Positions 22,925-31,908 of a stretch of 33,086 nt of DNA are shown here, piece after piece. A program made the position numbers and the translations under genes. This DNA comes from JBBDNV01 sp040877415 (GTDB lineage Bacteria > Planctomycetota > Planctomycetia > Pirellulales > PALSA-1355): positions 1 to 33,086 of the forward strand of contig JBBDNV010000052.1 in NCBI GenBank assembly GCA_040877415.1. Direction: 5' to 3'. The notes under the pieces are model-generated. The model was not told the DNA's origin and searched no databases. It saw only the letters and a list, made by a program, of their open reading frames with translations. Position 1 is the stretch's first letter, and each line of letters opens with the position of its first letter.

Positions 22925-24364
22925 TCAGCGCGGCTTCATCTTCCATTTCGACCACTCGCGCGTTGGGTCGTCGGGAATCATGGCGCGCTCTTCGGGAGTA
23001 AGGGGCCAACGACTCGCCAGCGAAACCGCGGTGATGCCGGAAAAATCGAATTGCCGGGCGGGCGAGCTCGCCTCGAGCACAACCTGCTGCTGTGGACCGA
23101 TGGCGACTTGCGGATCCACGACCCGGTTGCCGGCGTCGGGGGGCAACTCGATCGGCTGGTCGCCCGGTTGGCCGGCCTTGGTCGTGGGGTAGCGACGCAC
23201 GACGGGCTGGTCGATCTTCCAGAACAGGTTTTCCGTGACATGAAACTTGCCGAGGGGCTGCAAGTTCACTTTTTCCGTCTCGATCGGCGCGTAGGCCACG
23301 CCCTGCTTGCTGCCGACGAAGATGTTGCGGCTGATCGCGGGCTCGCACGCGCCGTTGGCGTAGATTCCGGCGCCGTCGTTGTCCAGAAACAGATTGCCTT
23401 CGAACTGGCACTTGTTTTCGTACGAGCAGGATGCGCCGCCGACCGCGTTCTTGTAGAACAGGTTCTGCTTGATCACCCCGGCCTCGCCCTCGGCGTAGAT
23501 GCCCGAGCGGGCGTTTTCGAAAATCGCGTTGCCGACAATGTTGGGCCGGCGATCGCCATAGCGGATGCCGAACCAAGCCGAGCCTGAAATTCGGCAGCCC
23601 TCGATCGCGCACGGATTCGAGTTGGGCCCCGTCCAAATATTGTTGTGGTAGCAGTTGCGGATGTCGGAGTTCGTGATCTGTAGCCGGCCGGGGCTGCGAT
23701 TCATCGCGGATACGCCGCTGCTCCAGCAGGCGGCGATCAGGCAGTCGTCGATTTCCAGGTTCGAGCCGCCCTCGCCGTGCACGCCACTGCCGTAACATCC
23801 GACAACCGCGCAATCGGCCATGTGCAGTCCGCCTTGCTTGACCGCGACGGCGTTCGAGTTGCTCAACCCGCTACGCGCGCGCGGGGTCCCCGGCGAGGTG
23901 ATCCGCAAGGATCGCAGCTCGACCCCCTGCACGAGGTCGATCTCGATGATGGGATAGTTGATCGCTTCGGACAGCGCTTTGAGTTCGGCGAGTTCGTTTT
24001 GCGGCTCGACGGGCGCCTCGGTAGAACGGAGTCTTGCCTCGAACGCTTTCGCGCGAGCATAAAGCGTTTCTTCCTGCTGATCGCGGTCGGCGGCGGTCGG
24101 GCCGATTACCGTTTTGTCCGGGCCGGCGCCCACTAGCTTGATCGGTTTCGTGATTCTCAACCGCTCGTCGTAGCGCCCCGCGCCGATGAGGATGGTCGAG
24201 TCCCGGGGCGCCGCGTCGATGGCAGCCTGAATCGACTCGAAATTCTCCGCGGCCCGATCGGCGATACGAATCTTGCCCTCCGGCGGGGCATCGGCCCGCA
24301 GTTGGTTATTGGCCAGCGTCAATAGCGCAACGACAAGCCCAAATGACCAACGCACCCCATTCAT
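22925..24364 (-). CDS. Secreted right-handed parallel beta-helix protein
   Basis: 479 residues, ATG 24364 behind AGGAG 8 bases upstream. Signal peptide at 1-24 (VVALLTLANNQLRA). It then has IQAAIDAAPRDSTILIGAGR, the entry motif of pectate-lyase-like (NosD/PbH1) proteins, and a ladder of short turns: ITNSDIRNCYHNNIWTG, EGCRISGSAWFGIRYG, VGNAIFENARSGIYAEG, IKQNLFYKNAVGGASC, FEGNLFLDNDGAGIYANG. A C-terminal tail of about 60 residues follows. Probably exported; a polysaccharide-binding or -cleaving role is plausible but no catalytic set was identified. It is flanked by copies of the same 17-base repeat just after its own stop and just upstream of it, after the S46 gene stop. Confidence 0.85.
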   Translation of the reverse strand: MNGVRWSFGLVVALLTLANNQLRADAPPEGKIRIADRAAENFESIQAAIDAAPRDSTILIGAGRYDERLRITKPIKLVGAGPDKTVIGPTAADRDQQEETLYARAKAFEARLRSTEAPVEPQNELAELKALSEAINYPIIEIDLVQGVELRSLRITSPGTPRARSGLSNSNAVAVKQGGLHMADCAVVGCYGSGVHGEGGSNLEIDDCLIAACWSSGVSAMNRSPGRLQITNSDIRNCYHNNIWTGPNSNPCAIEGCRISGSAWFGIRYGDRRPNIVGNAIFENARSGIYAEGEAGVIKQNLFYKNAVGGASCSYENKCQFEGNLFLDNDGAGIYANGACEPAISRNIFVGSKQGVAYAPIETEKVNLQPLGKFHVTENLFWKIDQPVVRRYPTTKAGQPGDQPIELPPDAGNRVVDPQVAIGPQQQVVLEASSPARQFDFSGITAVSLASRWPLTPEERAMIPDDPTREWSKWKMKPR

Positions 24365-24420
24365 CGGGAATCTCCTCTTGCACGATTGGCAAACGTCCGA
24401 TCGAACGGTCCGATTATCTC

Positions 24421-24464
24421 TTCGTGTCCTTCGTGTCCCTTGGTGTCTGGTGGTTAACTGCTTT
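24421..24464. repeat. Partial copy of the MITE-like element end
   Basis: TGGTGGTTAACTGCTTT at 24448-24464 is identical to 22903-22919. The left part (CGTGTCC, TCGTGTCCCTTGGTGTC) resembles the inverse complement of the element start at 22741-22770. It lies 11 bp beyond the stop of the S46 peptidase gene on the minus strand, the same position as the first copy has to the beta-helix gene (5 bp). Confidence 0.65.
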
Positions 24465-24475
24465 CGTGTTTCTTG

Positions 24476-26572
24476 TCAGCCCTTGCGGGTCAGTTCGTCG
24501 GCCAGCTCGCCGGCGTTGTAGATTTTGCGCAGGGCTTCGATGATGGCGGACGAGTGGACGCTGACGGCGCGGGCGACCTGGTCGGTGTAGACGAAGTCGA
24601 GCACCAGCGACTGGATGTTGCCGTCGAAGATGATGCCCACGATTTCGCCGGCCCGGTTGACGACCGGGCTGCCGGAGTTGCCGCCGATGATGTCGGCCGT
24701 GCTGACGAAGTTAAAGGGCGTCTCGAGATCGAGCTTGCTCTTGTCCTTGATCCATGAGGCGGGCAGTTGGAAGGGGGCCACGTTGCCGTGTTGGGCGGCG
24801 TGCTTGTACGCCCCGCCCATCGTGGTCCAGGCCGGGATCTTGCGGCCCTGTTCCTCATAGCCCTTCACCTGGCCGAAGGCCAGCCGCAGCGTGAAGGTGG
24901 CGTCGGGATAGGTATTGGTTCCCTCGACGGCGAATTTCGCCCGGGCGATTTTGGCGTAAGCCTGCCGCAGCGGCTCTTCGACCTGGTCTTCGTAGGATTT
25001 TCGCGCCTTGCGGGCCGTGGGGTCGACGGTGCGCGCCAGCGCGATCATCGGATCGTCGGAACTTTCGATCGCGCTTGTGCCGCCGCCGGCCAGTTGTTTG
25101 CGGAACTCGACGTCGGCCAGCTTCGTGCCGGAAACGAGCTGCGCCGCCCGCGCCGCGGGCGGCACGTTGGCCATGATCTCTTTGACGAAGGCGTTTTCGG
25201 CGCCCGCCTTTTCCAGCAGGTAGCTGAGCGAATCGGCGAGCTTGACCGTTTCCAGATCGGGATAAACGGGCGCTTCAGAGTAGAGCTGCTGCTTGAGCGA
25301 GTCGAGGCCGGCTTCGGCATATTCGCGCAGGCGGTCTTCGTTCGGCTTGGTCGTTTCGCCGGCCAGCCGCACCAGCCCGCGGGCGATAGTGTACAGCTCG
25401 GTGTTAAAGGCCATCGACCGCTCGTAGAGCGTGTAATCGACGTAGATCTCGTTCCAGGCCGCAAGCGCCGTGATCACTTCGTCCCAGGCGTCGCGGACGT
25501 CGCGCAGTTTCGGATCGCCGGCCACGGCTTCGCGCAGGGCGCGCTGGGCCTTGCGCTTGGCCTCGATGATGGCCGGATTCTGCAAGCCGGCCAGCCCGCC
25601 CAAGCGGGCTTTGCGCGAATTCTGATAGCCGAACAGCTCGTCGGTGGCCCGCCGCGCGTTTTCCAGGCCGCGATCGCTGTAGACTTTGAGATTCACCTCG
25701 CGGCGGCGAATGATGTCGAGCAGGTTGGGAAACACCACGTCGCGCAAGAATTCCAGGTGAGCCACGGTATTGAGCCGATCGGTCCGTCCGGGATGTCCGG
25801 CCACGAAGATCAACTCCTCGTCGATCGCGCCGGCGGCGCTCCAGCTCAGATGATCCGGCGGCGCCAGCGGCTTGCCGTCTTCGTAGACGCGGAAAAAGCA
25901 GATGTCGAGATCGTAGCGCGGGTACTCGAAATTGTCGGGATCGCCGCCGAAAAAGGCGATGTCTTTTTGCGGCGCGAAGACCAAGCGCACGTCGGTGTAC
26001 TTCTTGTAGCGATACAGGTTGTAGCGGCCGCCCTGAAAGAGCGTCACGACGTCGCTGCGCAGGCCGGTTTTGTCGAACGATTCCTTTTCGATGGTGTTGT
26101 TGACCGCGCGGCGCGCCTGTTGAGCTTCGGGGGCGTTCATGCCCGGCTTGACCGCGGCATTCACCCGTTCCGTAACATCTTCGATTTCCATAAGCACGTT
26201 GAGCTCCAGGTCGACGCACTTGAGCTCCTCGCTGCGGGTTCGGGCGTGGAACCCGCTGGCCACCAGATCCTTGTCGGCGGTGCTCAACTTTTGCAGGCAA
26301 TCGGCGCCGACGTGGTGATTGGTCATCACCAGTCCCTCGGAGGAGACGAACGAGCCCGAGCCGCCGCTGTTGAACCGCACGGCCGATTTCTGCAAATGAG
26401 CGAGCCACTCGTCGGTCGGGTCGAAGCCGTAGCGTTCCATCAGCTCTTTGCGGGGCGGCTGGTTGAAGAGCCACATGCCTTCGTCGCCGCGCGCGGCGGC
26501 CGCCAGGCCCGGGAAGGCAAACGAGGCGATGGCCAAAAAAAACCAAGGCCGGCTGCGAGATTTCGAGTGCAT
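24476..26572 (-). CDS. S46 dipeptidyl-peptidase, DPP7 type, periplasmic
   Basis: 698 residues from ATG 26572, which begins a signal peptide (WFFLAIASFAFPGLAAAARG); the open frame upstream to 26782 overlaps the OPT gene. Family S46 exopeptidases release dipeptides from peptide N-termini. The serine-protease-like triad is visible: TNHHV (84-88, histidine), the Asp of the NFEYPRYDLD region, and GGNSGSPV with catalytic Ser633. The residue 18 after the Ser is Gly651, as in DPP7 (Gly666), not Arg as in acidic-specific DPP11 (Arg673). This predicts preference for hydrophobic or broad P1 residues rather than Asp/Glu. The N-terminus starts EGMWLFNQPP as usual for the family. It lies 44 bp downstream of the OPT transporter gene on the same strand, so they form a peptide-utilisation pair. 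Confidence 0.92.
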   Translation of the reverse strand: MHSKSRSRPWFFLAIASFAFPGLAAAARGDEGMWLFNQPPRKELMERYGFDPTDEWLAHLQKSAVRFNSGGSGSFVSSEGLVMTNHHVGADCLQKLSTADKDLVASGFHARTRSEELKCVDLELNVLMEIEDVTERVNAAVKPGMNAPEAQQARRAVNNTIEKESFDKTGLRSDVVTLFQGGRYNLYRYKKYTDVRLVFAPQKDIAFFGGDPDNFEYPRYDLDICFFRVYEDGKPLAPPDHLSWSAAGAIDEELIFVAGHPGRTDRLNTVAHLEFLRDVVFPNLLDIIRRREVNLKVYSDRGLENARRATDELFGYQNSRKARLGGLAGLQNPAIIEAKRKAQRALREAVAGDPKLRDVRDAWDEVITALAAWNEIYVDYTLYERSMAFNTELYTIARGLVRLAGETTKPNEDRLREYAEAGLDSLKQQLYSEAPVYPDLETVKLADSLSYLLEKAGAENAFVKEIMANVPPAARAAQLVSGTKLADVEFRKQLAGGGTSAIESSDDPMIALARTVDPTARKARKSYEDQVEEPLRQAYAKIARAKFAVEGTNTYPDATFTLRLAFGQVKGYEEQGRKIPAWTTMGGAYKHAAQHGNVAPFQLPASWIKDKSKLDLETPFNFVSTADIIGGNSGSPVVNRAGEIVGIIFDGNIQSLVLDFVYTDQVARAVSVHSSAIIEALRKIYNAGELADELTRKG

Positions 26573-26616
26573 GGTGAAAAGCCCTTGGGTTGTCAGTTGG
26601 GCATGGGGAACGCGCG

Positions 26617-28887
26617 CTACTTGCCGCCGGATCGGGCGCGGATTTGAGCGCCCCGAAACAGGACGCCCACGCCGGTCAGGAACAAGACGAACATCAGAAA
26701 CGCGAACGTGCCGAGCGCCGGCCAGTCGCTGGCGACCCAGCCCGCCGGCAAATAGGGCGCCAGATTGAGCGCGTCCAGCCACGACTGCTTGAACGCGAGA
26801 AAGCCGATCAACACGCCGGCGATCGCGCCGCCGGCGATGTAACCGGAGCTTAAAAGCACGGCGGGGCTGGAGTCGGAATCGTCGGGATGGCCGCTGAGCT
26901 TGTCGGCCGCGTAGCGCACCGCTCCGCCGATGAAAATCGGCATCGAGGTTTGCAGCGGCAGGTAGACCCCCACGGCGAACGGCAGCGACGAAACGCCGAC
27001 CAGCTCCAGCACGATCGCCACCAGCGCTCCCAGCAACACCAGCTCCCAGGGAAGCTTGCCGTTAAGAATGCCGTCGATGATCAGCGCCATCAGCCGGGTT
27101 TTGGGGGCTTCCAGCTTGTTGGTGACCACGGTGCCGTCGTCGCGCACTTTCACCTTGCCGTTGATGGCCGGATCGACCAGGTACACGATCAGCCCGCTGT
27201 CGTCGACCAGGTACTTGCCGGCGGGCACGTCGCGGTATTCGCCTTCGGCCGCGTGCAGCACGTGATACTGCTTGTCGTCCTTGCCGGCGTAGTCGCCCCC
27301 GGGCGATTCCATCTGGGTGAGCCGCTCCACGTCGGCAATGCGAACGTAGGGGATGTACTGCGGCTTCTTGGTGTAGACGGTGCCGGAGTCGTTCAAGAGC
27401 TGCAAGGTCAGTCCGATCACGAGCGCCGAGGTCAACGCGCCCGTGAGAATGGCCACCTGCTGCAGCCAGGGGGTTCCGCCCACGAGGTAGCCGGTTTTCA
27501 GATCCTGCGAGGTCGTGCCGCCGTTCGAGGCGGCGATGCAAACCACGGCCGCCACGGTCAGGGCCGTCAGCGTGGCCGCTTTGCCGGTGTTGCCCAGCGC
27601 GACAAACGCCAGGCACGTCAACAGGAGCGTGGCCACGGTCATGCCCGAAATGGGATTCGACGACGACCCGATTTCGCCGGTCAAGCGCGACGAAACGGTG
27701 ACGAACAGAAAGCCGAACACCACGATCAGCACGGCGCCGATGAAACCCTGGAACGTGAATCCCAGGCCCAATTGCGGCAGCGCGGCCAGCGCCACGACGA
27801 GCCCCAGGCTTCCGACGAGCACAACCCACAAAGGCAGATCGCGCGCCGTGCGGGGCAGTTTCTTTCGCGAGCCCTTGTCGCCCGACCGGGCCGCGACCAG
27901 GTCGCCGAAAGCCCCGCGCAGCGTGCCGATGATCATCGGCAGGGCTTGAAACATGCTGATGATGCCGCCGGTGGCCACGGCGCCGGCGCCGATGTAGAGA
28001 ATGTAGTTGTCGCGGATTTCGCCGACCGACATGTTGCGAATCAGTTTTCCCGTGGCCGGCGCCAGCGGCTCGTTCAACCGATCGCCGAACATCACGATCA
28101 TGGGCGCGATCACCAGATAGGCCAGCACTCCGCCGGCGATCATGATCGAGGCGATCCGCGGGCCGATGATGTAGCCGACGCCGAGCAACTCGGGCGCCAG
28201 CTCGCCGCCCACGATGCCGCCGCGCAGACCCTGTCCGCTTTGGGTGTAGAGCGGCTGATTGACGTCGCGCTTCCAGACGTGCAGGGCGTCCATGAGGAAC
28301 TTGTGGACCGTGGCCAGCCCGAAACCGATAAAGACCGTTTTGGCGCTTGCGCCTCCTTCTTCGCCGACGATCAGCACTTCGGCGCACGCCGTGCCTTCGG
28401 GATAGCGCAGCTTGCCGTGCTGCTGGACGACGAACGCGCGTCGCAGCGGGATCATCATCAAGATGCCCAACAGCCCGCCCAGGCAGCCGACGGTCATCAC
28501 GCGCACAATGCTCATGTCGAAACCCAACAGCAATAGCGCGGGAATCGTCACGCCGAGTCCGAAGGCGATCGACTCGCCGGCCGAGCCGGTGGTCTGCACG
28601 ATGTTGTTTTCCAGAATGGTGGCGGGGCGGAGCCGAAACACTCGCGTCAGCACGCGAAACAGCGTGATCGAAAGCACGGCCACCGGAATCGAGGCCGAAA
28701 CGGTCATGCCCACCTTCAGCACCAGGTACAACGACGAAGCGCCAAAGATGATGCCCAGCACGATGCCGGCCAGCACGGCCGGCCACGTGAATTCGGCCAT
28801 CTGCGCGCCGTCGGGCACGTAGGGCTGATGGGCGGGCAGGGTGGAAGCGGCCGGCGGCCTTTTTTCCGTGGTCGCAGAAGCTGCCAT
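26617..28887 (-). CDS. Oligopeptide transporter, OPT family
   Basis: 756 residues from ATG 28887; a GTG at 28944 is possible but lacks support. About 16 hydrophobic segments are visible. The first part reads FTWPAVLAGIVLGIIFGASS then LYLVLKVGMTVSASIPVAVL, a hallmark of OPT proteins, followed by NNIVQTTGSAGESIAFGLG, which holds the conserved NxxQTxxSAGES motif. A further conserved run PLRRAFVVQQHGKLRYPEG and GTACAE follows. The central cytoplasmic loop is about 590-650 and includes a charged region that could be a regulatory insert. Family members move peptides or metal chelates with protons. The S46 peptidase directly downstream would generate dipeptides in the periplasm for it. Confidence 0.92.
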   Translation of the reverse strand: MAASATTEKRPPAASTLPAHQPYVPDGAQMAEFTWPAVLAGIVLGIIFGASSLYLVLKVGMTVSASIPVAVLSITLFRVLTRVFRLRPATILENNIVQTTGSAGESIAFGLGVTIPALLLLGFDMSIVRVMTVGCLGGLLGILMMIPLRRAFVVQQHGKLRYPEGTACAEVLIVGEEGGASAKTVFIGFGLATVHKFLMDALHVWKRDVNQPLYTQSGQGLRGGIVGGELAPELLGVGYIIGPRIASIMIAGGVLAYLVIAPMIVMFGDRLNEPLAPATGKLIRNMSVGEIRDNYILYIGAGAVATGGIISMFQALPMIIGTLRGAFGDLVAARSGDKGSRKKLPRTARDLPLWVVLVGSLGLVVALAALPQLGLGFTFQGFIGAVLIVVFGFLFVTVSSRLTGEIGSSSNPISGMTVATLLLTCLAFVALGNTGKAATLTALTVAAVVCIAASNGGTTSQDLKTGYLVGGTPWLQQVAILTGALTSALVIGLTLQLLNDSGTVYTKKPQYIPYVRIADVERLTQMESPGGDYAGKDDKQYHVLHAAEGEYRDVPAGKYLVDDSGLIVYLVDPAINGKVKVRDDGTVVTNKLEAPKTRLMALIIDGILNGKLPWELVLLGALVAIVLELVGVSSLPFAVGVYLPLQTSMPIFIGGAVRYAADKLSGHPDDSDSSPAVLLSSGYIAGGAIAGVLIGFLAFKQSWLDALNLAPYLPAGWVASDWPALGTFAFLMFVLFLTGVGVLFRGAQIRARSGGK

Positions 28888-29155
28888 GCCAATGGTTCCC
28901 GAAGGCTCAGCCAGACCGAGGACCCGACCAACACGCGAGCCCACATTCTATCGAGCCCGCGGCCGGGCGGCCATCGGACCTTAAGCCCGGGGCGCCGCTG
29001 CCGCATGGGCGCGACGGAACGCGCTATTCGTCCGACCGCGCTTGTGCGTCATACGGGGTGCCACTGCTGGCTTGTCCAGAGAGTGCAGAAGCACGGGTGG
29101 GCAAGCCACCCGTGGCACCCGACAAAACAGCATAGACGGTCTACTGGCGGGGCCG
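28888..29155. other. Intergenic region upstream of the OPT gene
   Basis: No gene. It holds the promoter region of the OPT-S46 pair and, at 29056-29120, a palindromic repeat close to the end of the LRR gene. Confidence 0.4.
29056..29120. repeat. Palindromic repeat near the LRR gene end
   Basis: Outer arms GGGTGCCAC (29056-29064) and GTGGCACCC (29112-29120) are perfect inverted repeats. Inside, GGGTGG-GCAAG-CCACCC (29095-29111) forms a second hairpin, and CACTGCTGG/CCAGAGAGTG a weaker one. From memory this style of repeat is frequent in planctomycete intergenic DNA; I could not search for copies. Confidence 0.6.
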
Positions 29156-30454
29156 TCAATCGACGATCTTGAGTTTCGCGAGCGACTGTTTCAGTTTCTG
29201 GTGCCCCTCGGGCGTGGTGGGGGTGAAGCTGAGATCGAGATCGTTGAGATTCTCGAGGCCCGCCAGATGCGCAAGGCCCGCGTCGGTCACCTGCGTGTTG
29301 GCCAGGCTCAAGTATTCCAGCTTGTCGAGGTGTTCGAGGTTCACGAGCCCCGCGTCGGTCGTTCGCGTGCCGTCCAGGTTGAGATACTTGAGGTTGACCA
29401 GGTCCTTGAGGTTCTTGAGGCCTGTGTCGGATACAAGGGTGTTCCACAGATCGAGCCGCTCGAGACTCGTCATACCCTTGACGTGTTCCAGCCCGGCGTC
29501 GCCCGCGGCCGTTTCCGCCAGATCCAACACGGCCAGCTTGGGCATTTCTTTCAAATGCGCCAGTCCGGAGCCGTCGACGCCGGTGGCGCGCAATTCCAGG
29601 CGTTTCAATTCCTTCAAGTCCTTGAGATGTCGTAGGCCTTCGTCGGTGACGTTGGTGCGCATCAGATAGAGCTCGTCGAGCTTTTTCATCCCTTCCAGGT
29701 CGGCCAACCCGTTGTCGCTGATTTGTGCCGAATCCTCGAACCCGATGCCGCGCAGCTTCACCAGCCCGCGGATGGCGTGCAAGCCCGCGTCGGTGACCGC
29801 GGGGTTGCGCAGTTTGAGCCGTTCCAGATTCGAGCACTTGGCCAGATGCTTCATACCGGCGTCGGTGACGTACAGGCAGCCGCGTAGATCGAGCACGCGG
29901 AGCTTGGGAAGCTTTGACAGGTGCAGAACCCCCGCGTCACCGAAGTTGTTGTACAGAAGCCCGAGCACCTCGATGTTCGGCAGCTTGGTCAAATGCGCTA
30001 GGCCCGCGTCGGTCAGATAGGACGAGCGTCTGAGATTGAGCGAGCGGAGCGTGGGAATGGAGGTCAGCTTTTCGAGCCCGTCGTCGGTGATTTCGGTATT
30101 CTCCAGCACCAGGTCGTCCAGCCTGAGCCCTTCGAACTGGTCGAGGGTGTCGTTGTTGACCTCTGCGCCCCACAATTCGAGGCGCGCGAGGTTGGGCAGC
30201 TTCTTCAACAGCGAAAGGTCAAAGCCTTTGATCCTGGCATTGCTGAAATCGATGCCCGTGACGGCGCCGGCGGCGCTCTTGGTGACCTTGCCCCCCACAA
30301 CGTCGATGGCGTCGAGTAGCGCCGGGTCGTCGGGGGCCGTTTTGGAAGCGGATTGACCTGCCGCGGCGGGAGCATTCGTGGCCGGCGGGCCGCAGCCGGG
30401 CGTGACAGCCAGTGCCAAGACCGCAAACGTGAAAGGCGCGGCGCGGAATCTCAT
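29156..30454 (-). CDS. Leucine-rich-repeat lipoprotein
   Basis: 432 residues. The N-terminus has a hydrophobic signal ending VTPGC-G, a lipobox-like site, then a low-complexity A/P/S linker. From about residue 80 a series of about 24-residue leucine-rich repeats follows, such as GLKNLKDLVNLKYLNLDGTR and GLAHLAGLENLNDLDLSFTP, with asparagine-rich ladders of LxxLxLxxT. About 13-14 repeats are visible and the last ends near residue 420. Such proteins bind other proteins or surface ligands through the concave face. No catalytic domain is seen. Start ATG 30454 with only a weak GAGAG upstream. It lies between the OPT and Gfo/Idh genes without tight spacing. Confidence 0.87.
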   Translation of the reverse strand: MRFRAAPFTFAVLALAVTPGCGPPATNAPAAAGQSASKTAPDDPALLDAIDVVGGKVTKSAAGAVTGIDFSNARIKGFDLSLLKKLPNLARLELWGAEVNNDTLDQFEGLRLDDLVLENTEITDDGLEKLTSIPTLRSLNLRRSSYLTDAGLAHLTKLPNIEVLGLLYNNFGDAGVLHLSKLPKLRVLDLRGCLYVTDAGMKHLAKCSNLERLKLRNPAVTDAGLHAIRGLVKLRGIGFEDSAQISDNGLADLEGMKKLDELYLMRTNVTDEGLRHLKDLKELKRLELRATGVDGSGLAHLKEMPKLAVLDLAETAAGDAGLEHVKGMTSLERLDLWNTLVSDTGLKNLKDLVNLKYLNLDGTRTTDAGLVNLEHLDKLEYLSLANTQVTDAGLAHLAGLENLNDLDLSFTPTTPEGHQKLKQSLAKLKIVD

Positions 30455-30510
30455 GGCGGCAATTTCTCTCGATGCAAGGGGGGCCCCCCCAAGCGCACAT
30501 GCCCAAGGCC

Positions 30511-30561
30511 GAAAACAGAACGGCTGCGACCGGTCCGCCGAACGCGGACAAATCGCAGCCG
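30511..30561 (-). terminator. Terminator hairpin downstream of the Gfo/Idh gene
   Basis: Read on the minus strand, CGGCTGCGA (30553-30561) pairs perfectly with TCGCAGCCG (30521-30529). The long loop contains an inner TCCGC/GCGGA hairpin. TTCTGTTTTC follows directly. It lies 21 bp after the stop of the oxidoreductase, as expected for an intrinsic terminator. Confidence 0.7.
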
Positions 30562-30582
30562 CTGTATCTTAACGCGAAACCT

Positions 30583-31908
30583 CTAGAGCTTGTACCCCTC
30601 GCGGTAAACGGGCTGGACGACGACCTCCACTTCCGGCGCGTTGGTCGGCTTGAGGCTTTGGGCGAGCCACTCGATCTTCTTGCCCGGCGATTCGGGCTCG
30701 GCCGCGGCCCACACCGCCAGATTGCCCAGCAGGATCGTTTCGGACAGCGGTCCGGCGTAATCGGGGAAGTTGCTCCTGGCCGGCGGACCGCCCTTGATCG
30801 CGCGGACGTACTCCTCGAAGTGACCCGGCGAAGCCTCGAACTGAACTTCCTTTTCGGTGGCGCCCGCCAGCAGCTTGTAGCCCTTCTCGCAGTAGTCGCC
30901 TGGGGCAAACAGCGTGCCCTGGTCGCCGACCACCAACACGCCGGTCTCGCTGACCTGTTCGCCCGCGAACAAGTCGGGCGAAGGTTTTTGGCCGCCGTCG
31001 TACCAGATCATCTGGCAGTCCCCGCGCTGGCCGTTGGCGGCAAAGTCATAGGTGATGATCGACCACTTGGGATAACTGTCGCGGTTGTGGCCGGAGGTTG
31101 TGGCCTGCACGGCCACGGGATCGCGCAGATCGAGCGCCATAAAGGGCATGTTGACCGTATGGCAGGCCATGTCGCCCAAGGCGCCCGAGCCGAAATCCCA
31201 CCAGCCGCGCCAGGAGAACGGATGATAGCCGTTCGCATAGGGGCGATAGGGGGCGCAGCCCAGCCACAAATCCCAGTGGACGCCCGCGGGCACCTCGGCC
31301 TCGGGGGGACGCGGCGTGCCTTGCGGCCAGATGGGGCGATTCGTCCACACGTGAACTTTCTTCACGCTGCCCACAGCGCCCGCGCGAATCAACTGCGACG
31401 TCTTGCGCAGCGAATTGCTGGCCGTGCCCTGGTTGCCCATCTGCGTGGCCACCTTCATTTCGCGGGCAATTTCGCCGAGCTTGCGCGCCTCGTAGATCGT
31501 GCGCGTGAGCGGCTTTTGCGTGAAGCAGGCCTTGCCCATCCGCATGGCCAGCGCCGAGATCGGGGCGTGCATGTGGTCGGGCGTGCTGACGGTGACCGCG
31601 TCGACGTCCTTGCCCATTTCGTCGAGCAGTTTGCGGTAGTCGTTGTATTTGGCCGCCTTGGGGAAGAAGCGGGTGGCCGCTTTTTCCAGCGTGTTGTCGT
31701 CGACGTCGCAAATGGCCACCACGTCGCCCGTGTTTCCGGCGTCTCTCGAATCGCTGCCCCCTTTGCCCCCCACGCCGATGCAGGCAAAACGGACCCGCTC
31801 GTTGGGCGACTTGCTGTCCTCGGCCACGGCCTTGCCGGTGACGAAGACTCCCACGCCGGTTAGCGCCGTGCTCTTCAAGAATCGACGACGATCGGTCAGG
31901 TACGACAT
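30583..31908 (-). CDS. Tat-exported Gfo/Idh/MocA family oxidoreductase
   Basis: 441 residues from ATG 31908, behind AAGGAG 10 bases upstream; the upstream frame to 31992 has no signal. A twin-arginine signal is present (DRRRFLKSTALTGVGVFVTG). The N-terminal NAD(P)-binding fold shows ACIGVGGKGG and the second strand VVAICDVDD, then DAVTVSTPDHMHAP. The usual EKP motif is QKP (CFTQKPLTRT); the lysine is kept. The C-terminal domain has WDFGSGALGDMACHTVNM, which is typical of planctomycete members and carries the His and Asp of the catalytic site. Members oxidise or reduce sugars and their derivatives; the substrate is unknown. Secreted copies are abundant in planctomycetes. Confidence 0.93.
   Translation of the reverse strand: MSYLTDRRRFLKSTALTGVGVFVTGKAVAEDSKSPNERVRFACIGVGGKGGSDSRDAGNTGDVVAICDVDDNTLEKAATRFFPKAAKYNDYRKLLDEMGKDVDAVTVSTPDHMHAPISALAMRMGKACFTQKPLTRTIYEARKLGEIAREMKVATQMGNQGTASNSLRKTSQLIRAGAVGSVKKVHVWTNRPIWPQGTPRPPEAEVPAGVHWDLWLGCAPYRPYANGYHPFSWRGWWDFGSGALGDMACHTVNMPFMALDLRDPVAVQATTSGHNRDSYPKWSIITYDFAANGQRGDCQMIWYDGGQKPSPDLFAGEQVSETGVLVVGDQGTLFAPGDYCEKGYKLLAGATEKEVQFEASPGHFEEYVRAIKGGPPARSNFPDYAGPLSETILLGNLAVWAAAEPESPGKKIEWLAQSLKPTNAPEVEVVVQPVYREGYKL

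Noticed and set aside
17585..24364. NosDFY-like copper system (beta-helix protein plus ABC ATPase and permease)
   Set aside because: The beta-helix gene is on the opposite strand, separated by a repeat element, and the permease has a propeller insert absent from NosY. No nosZ or nosL is seen.
26573..26782. 70-residue N-terminal extension of the S46 peptidase frame
   Set aside because: It overlaps the OPT gene and would bury the signal peptide that begins at 26572.
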